From CALBPI01 sp038524795 (GTDB lineage Bacteria > Pseudomonadota > Gammaproteobacteria > Steroidobacterales > Woeseiaceae): a DNA stretch of 64,000 nucleotides. Location of the stretch: contig JBCBIJ010000002.1 of the NCBI GenBank assembly GCA_038524795.1, positions 124,001 to 188,000 of the forward strand, given 5' to 3'. Positions within the stretch are counted from its first letter, which is position 1, and every line of letters starts with the position of its first letter. Below the pieces are notes generated by a model. The model was not told the origin of the DNA. It saw nothing but the letters and a program-made list of their open reading frames with translations, and did not search any database. The position numbers and the translations under genes are program-made. This document shows, in pieces, positions 60,959-64,000 of the stretch.

Positions 60959-60977
60959 TCGCAGAGGAGGAACCGAC

Positions 60978-61187
60978 GTGAGTGATGACGAGCCTATTGA
61001 AGCGCTGGAAACGCGCATCGCATTTTACGAACAGGAGCTCAGTGAGCTTCGCGACGCCATCGACGCACAGCAACAGCAAATCCTGGCCGTCGAGCGCCGG
61101 GCCGAGCTGCTCATGCAACGCATCGCCGACCTCATTGAAGGCGGATCCGCGTCCGGTGACGGCGACGAACGCCCGCCGCATTACTGA
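60978..61187 (+). CDS. slyX: SlyX family protein
   Basis: A 69-residue coiled-coil protein: EALETRIAFYEQELSELRDA followed by DAQQQQILAVERRAELLMQR is the SlyX pattern, ending in the common PPHY. Its function is unknown; in E. coli it sits near slyD. The start is GTG after a strong GAGGAGG site. It is the first gene of a rightward run with the IMPase-family gene 26 bp downstream. Confidence 0.85.
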   Translation: MSDDEPIEALETRIAFYEQELSELRDAIDAQQQQILAVERRAELLMQRIADLIEGGSASGDGDERPPHY

Positions 61188-61213
61188 TCGTAAAGCCTGA
61201 TCGGGAGTCTTGC

Positions 61214-62038
61214 GTGAGCAGCACACGCTTCTTCGAAGTCTTCATGCCCGCACTGGCGCAAGCCGGCCGCTATGCGCTTGAGATTCGCGACCGCATCGAA
61301 TCCCGGCCCGAGAAATCGGGCGATGCATGGACCAGTGTCGTGACCGACGCCGACCTCGGCGTCCAGCACTACCTCGAGGCCGTCGCGCTGGCCGAATTCC
61401 CGGAGTGGGGTTTCTGGGGTGAGGAGCGCGACGCATCATTCCACACCTCCTACTTTCCCGCGGACGCCGAGTACCTGCTCGCACTCGACCCGATCAACGG
61501 TACGCGCATCTATCGCGAGCGCGGCGACGACTTCGACATCATCCTGTCGCTGATCCGCCGAGGCCGCGTTGAGGCGACGTTGTCTTACATGCCCGCACGC
61601 GGTCAGTACTACGGTGCCGACCGCGACGCGGGTGCGTTCGTCCAGCGGACCGGCGCGGCGCGCGAGCCGCTACGTGTCGACAACGACTCGATGACACTTG
61701 CCGTCTACAAGGCCGACGACTGGGTCGCGTTGCTGCCCAAAACAGTCACGATCTACGACACGTTGGGTGCCTATGTGTCGGGCGACCCGCGCAACTGCAT
61801 GAACAACGTATTCCACGGACAGCTCGGCGGCTATCTCATGGGCGCCACACCCCTGCTCGATGTCGGTGCGACAGCATTCACCGTGGCCCAGGCGGGCGGC
61901 CTTTCGACGCAACCCGACGGCCGGCCATTTGATCACTTTGCACGCTTTGACCCCGCCCGCGCCGAGCCGTTACTCGTGTGCGCCAATCCCGCATTGCACG
62001 CGGCCGTCAGTCGCGCGATTGCGGGTGGGGACCTGTGA
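61214..62038 (+). CDS. Inositol monophosphatase-family protein with altered metal site
   Basis: A 274-residue IMPase-fold protein. The EE pair (Glu70-Glu71 in WGEERD), Asp92 and Asp216 (LLDVGA) are present, but the second Asp of the DPxDGT motif is Asn95 (LDPINGTRIY), and the usual Glu in the xEAGG motif is Gln226 (VAQAGGL). This would weaken or change metal binding. The substrate cannot be assigned. GTG start with GGGAG upstream; its stop overlaps the GTG of the next gene (GTGA). Confidence 0.82.
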   Translation: MSSTRFFEVFMPALAQAGRYALEIRDRIESRPEKSGDAWTSVVTDADLGVQHYLEAVALAEFPEWGFWGEERDASFHTSYFPADAEYLLALDPINGTRIYRERGDDFDIILSLIRRGRVEATLSYMPARGQYYGADRDAGAFVQRTGAAREPLRVDNDSMTLAVYKADDWVALLPKTVTIYDTLGAYVSGDPRNCMNNVFHGQLGGYLMGATPLLDVGATAFTVAQAGGLSTQPDGRPFDHFARFDPARAEPLLVCANPALHAAVSRAIAGGDL

Positions 62039-62655
62039 TCGCAAACATCGCGGACGTATTGCTCGCGGCCGGCGCCTCACGTCGCTTTGGGGGCAAGAAG
62101 CTGCTCGCCATCTGCGGCGGCGAGACGCTGATCGCTCGCGCTGCCTCGTTGACGCGCAGCGCGGCGGTGAACACGCGCCTCGCAGTATTTGGCGAGCTTG
62201 AAGCTGCACTCATTGGGTCCGCGACCGATGCAGCGATGGGTTTTGTCGTCAATAGCCACTGGCACCGTGGTCAGGGTACCAGCGTCGCCGCTGGTGTGTC
62301 GTCTCTCGGCGGGAACTGCGATGCCGTTTTGATTCGCCTGGCCGACCAGGTACTTCTGACCCGTTCGGACATCGACGCGCTGCTCGAAACGGCGCGGGCC
62401 ACACCGCACGCGATCGTTGCCGCACGCTACGACGGCATTCTGGGGGTGCCGGCGGTGTTTCCCCGACGCTGTTTTGAGGCCCTGTCGTCACTCGACGGTG
62501 AGCGCGGCGCGCGGCATATGATCGCCAGCAACGATCAGGTCGTGACCGTCGACCTGCCGCATGCGGCCATGGACATTGACACACGCGAGGACCTCGCGCG
62601 CGCCGAGTCCGCGCTGATCAGCCGTGCGCGTGAGCGGCACAGCGCTCACAGTTGA
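62035..62655 (+). CDS. MocA-like molybdopterin cytidylyltransferase
   Basis: A 206-residue nucleotidyltransferase. The N-terminal NTP motif LLAAGASRRFGGKKLLAI is of the MocA type, the HWHRGQGTSVAAGVSSL and RLADQVLLT segments follow, and GVPAVFPRRCFEALSSLDGE is typical. MocA attaches CMP to molybdopterin for xanthine-dehydrogenase-type enzymes. Start GTG coupled to the IMPase-family gene. Its last 38 bp overlap the convergent moaE. Confidence 0.82.
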   Translation: MIANIADVLLAAGASRRFGGKKLLAICGGETLIARAASLTRSAAVNTRLAVFGELEAALIGSATDAAMGFVVNSHWHRGQGTSVAAGVSSLGGNCDAVLIRLADQVLLTRSDIDALLETARATPHAIVAARYDGILGVPAVFPRRCFEALSSLDGERGARHMIASNDQVVTVDLPHAAMDIDTREDLARAESALISRARERHSAHS

Positions 62656-63067
62656 TCCAGCCTGAATCGCCGTCTGAGTAGTTTTCTTTCTTCCAGATCG
62701 GCAGGCGTACTTTAATCTCGTCGATGATCCGGCGACAGGCGCGAAAGGCTTCATCGCGATGCGGCGACACAACGCCAACCCAAACAGCGCAATCACCCAA
62801 TGCCAGTCGGCCTGAGCGGTGCACGGCGCGCGCGGCCGTGAACGGGATGTCTTGCTGCACCTCCGCAATAATGCGCTCACCCTCTGTCACAGCGAGCGGT
62901 GCGTAGACCTCGTATTCGAGGGCTTGGACATCACGACCCTCATTGAGGTTGCGGACCCAGCCTTCAAACGTGACGATCGCACCAGCGCGTACATCCGCCA
63001 GCGACGCTCGCAACGCAGCCGTATCAATGGGCGTCGCGCTGATCGCCATGATCTCGCTGCCGCTCAT
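62618..63067 (-). CDS. moaE: Molybdopterin synthase catalytic subunit MoaE
   Basis: A 149-residue subunit that, with MoaD-thiocarboxylate, inserts the dithiolene sulfurs into precursor Z. Family motifs: GAIVTFEGWVRNLNEGRDV, LEYEVYAPLA, HRSGRLALGDCAVWVGVVSP, HRDEAFRACRRIIDEIK and the KKENYSDGDSGWI region containing the active-site lysines. ATG overlaps the moaD stop (ATGA). The C-terminal CERCAAHAHG tail lies in the overlap with the MocA-like gene. Confidence 0.94.
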   Translation of the reverse strand: MSGSEIMAISATPIDTAALRASLADVRAGAIVTFEGWVRNLNEGRDVQALEYEVYAPLAVTEGERIIAEVQQDIPFTAARAVHRSGRLALGDCAVWVGVVSPHRDEAFRACRRIIDEIKVRLPIWKKENYSDGDSGWINCERCAAHAHG

Positions 63068-63306
63068 CCGCCTGCCACCGGCGGGAACAACAAGACATCA
63101 TCGCCATCCGCCACGGGGCTGTCCCAGTCCGCCATCACATCGTTGATGGCAACCTTGCAGTGGCCCCGCGGGTCGTCCGTGCCGTGCCGATCGGTGAGCT
63201 GTCGGAACAATGCCAAAGCATCCTCGGCCGTCGTCTCAACGGTTTCCGAGTCACGGCCCGCACGCTCACGAAACAGCGCGAAGTAGCGAACGTTAATGGT
63301 TTTCAT
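63064..63306 (-). CDS. moaD: Molybdopterin synthase sulfur carrier subunit MoaD
   Basis: An 80-residue ubiquitin-fold protein ending in the required Gly-Gly (LLFPPVAGG), which is adenylated and thiocarboxylated before sulfur transfer to the cofactor. It starts MKTINVRYFALFRERAG. Overlaps mobA upstream and moaE downstream by 4 bp each. Confidence 0.93.
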   Translation of the reverse strand: MKTINVRYFALFRERAGRDSETVETTAEDALALFRQLTDRHGTDDPRGHCKVAINDVMADWDSPVADGDDVLLFPPVAGG

Positions 63307-63899
63307 GCGACGTCCTCGGCCAGCAGGGCCGTCAGGTCTTCAGGGGCATTCATGTTGGTCAGCGCGCCACGCGTTACGACGTCGACGAGCGGCACCGCTG
63401 CGTCAAGGAGGCAGCGCCGCGCACAACGTCGATCCTCGGCCAGTTGCGCTTCGATACGCGCACGCATTGCGGGACGCCAAATCGCACACAGCGGCTCGGG
63501 AGTGCCATCGCGCTCACTGCGCATCGCAACGGCCGGTGCATCAGGATGATCGGCCGCCGTGTCTTTCAGTGCTGTCAACGTGGCGCTGTCCAGGCACGGC
63601 AAATCGCAGGCCAGTACGAGCCAGTCCGCATGATCACGGTGACGCAGCGCCGCGAGGATGCCAGCCAACGGGCCCTGGCCTTCTGGCGCGTCCTCGATCA
63701 GGGGCCATTGACGGCGCAACGCATCGGAATCCGCTGCTGCACGCACCGACACCCACGCTGCCTCGGTGATCTCTGCGGCAAGCGAGGCGGTGCGCGCCAG
63801 CATCGTCTGACCGTCGATCAAGATTGCGGCTTTGTCGCTGCCCATGCGTCGACTTTCGCCACCCGCCAGTATCAAGGCCAGGAGCGGCCGTTCAGCCAC
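63303..63899 (-). CDS. mobA: Molybdenum cofactor guanylyltransferase MobA
   Basis: A 198-residue enzyme adding GMP to the molybdenum cofactor to give the bis-MGD precursor. The NTP-binding start is LALILAGGESRRMGSDKA, followed by GPLAGILAAL and VLACDLPCLD. The GTG at 63899 was chosen because it begins the motif region and overlaps the moaC stop by 8 bp; the longer frame upstream lies in moaC. Confidence 0.92.
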   Translation of the reverse strand: MAERPLLALILAGGESRRMGSDKAAILIDGQTMLARTASLAAEITEAAWVSVRAAADSDALRRQWPLIEDAPEGQGPLAGILAALRHRDHADWLVLACDLPCLDSATLTALKDTAADHPDAPAVAMRSERDGTPEPLCAIWRPAMRARIEAQLAEDRRCARRCLLDAAVPLVDVVTRGALTNMNAPEDLTALLAEDVA

Positions 63900-64000
63900 G
63901 GTCAAAATCCGACTTGCCGCCCGTCTTGGCCACCAGGCGGGTCTCGCGAATCTCAATCTCGTGCGATAACGCCTTGCACATGTCGTAGACGGTCAACGCC
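63892..64000 (-). CDS. moaC: Cyclic pyranopterin monophosphate synthase MoaC, 5' part outside window
   Basis: The last 35 residues of a minus-strand gene that continues past the window end. ALTVYDMCKAL is the conserved C-terminal MoaC motif, and VAKTGGKSDF corresponds to the usual K(S/T)GGKSG(D/H)F ending. MoaC with MoaA makes cyclic pyranopterin monophosphate. It heads moaC-mobA-moaD-moaE here. Confidence 0.85.
   Translation of the reverse strand, partial: ALTVYDMCKALSHEIEIRETRLVAKTGGKSDFDRG

Overview
This 64 kb window is GC-rich, gene-dense chromosomal DNA from a gammaproteobacterium. The evidence is gene order: queA-tgt-yajC-secDF, trmJ/suhB next to isc genes, rlmN-pilF-rodZ-hisS-yfgM-bamB-der, xerD-dsbC, guaBA next to xseA, and a TonB2-type energising cluster. 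The very large NAD-dependent glutamate dehydrogenase, the choice-of-anchor H protein and the serine O-succinyltransferase-like MetX homologue suggest a marine or soil lineage near the Xanthomonadales, Chromatiales or Woeseiales rather than an enteric; I cannot place it further. I see no rRNA, prophage, insertion sequence or CRISPR array. One tRNA gene, tRNA-Leu(CAA), is present. About 70 protein genes fill nearly the whole window, many start/stop pairs overlap by 4 bp, and no gap without a gene exceeds 300 bp.

Layout. 1-4.5 kb: a 5'-truncated lytic transglycosylase (mltF), an anchored exported protein, a GNAT acetyltransferase, tadA, an unknown membrane protein and an M24 peptidase. 4.5-9 kb: guaBA, divergent from xseA. 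9-11.4 kb: a thiol dioxygenase, a MetX-family acyltransferase and a DUF937 protein. 11.5-22.2 kb: one long minus-strand housekeeping run covering outer-membrane assembly (bamB), ribosome assembly (der), tRNA charging (hisS), cell shape (rodZ), type IV pili (pilF), rRNA/tRNA methylation (rlmN, trmJ), ndk and a reduced Fe-S set (iscS, an IscU-like protein, iscA). 22.2-28.7 kb: suhB, a small repeat cluster, then secF-secD-yajC-tgt-queA. 28.8-31.1 kb: an ECF sigma / anti-sigma / PDZ stress module. 31.2-35.1 kb: tRNA-Leu, Nudix hydrolase, ferredoxin, dsbC, xerD and a PlsC-type acyltransferase. 35.1-40.6 kb: a seven-gene TonB/ExbB/ExbD cluster. 40.9-44.5 kb: thiolase, HSD10-type dehydrogenase and ETF-ubiquinone oxidoreductase. 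44.7-54.3 kb: zapE, a MarR regulator, kynA, the giant GDH, a NYN-domain protein, gpmA and a gamma-carbonic-anhydrase-like protein. 54.3-60.9 kb: tesB, DUF1499, then a tightly overlapping lipid operon (acyl-CoA ligase, small membrane protein, atypical SDR, Mpo1-like protein) and the ABC-F ATPase uup. 61-64 kb: slyX, an atypical IMPase-family protein, a MocA-like transferase and a molybdopterin operon (moaE, moaD, mobA, moaC; moaC cut by the window end).

Most of the window is ordinary core genome. The parts worth a second look are the predicted cysteine synthesis/oxidation pair with a 12-bp hairpin at its start codon, the IscU-like protein that keeps only one of three cluster-ligating cysteines, the translationally coupled ligase/SDR/Mpo1-like operon whose SDR has lost its catalytic lysine, a 14-bp palindrome supplying a -10 element on both strands between uup and slyX, and an ECF promoter that would make its own sigma mRNA leaderless. 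All calls are by eye from the sequence; no database search was run.
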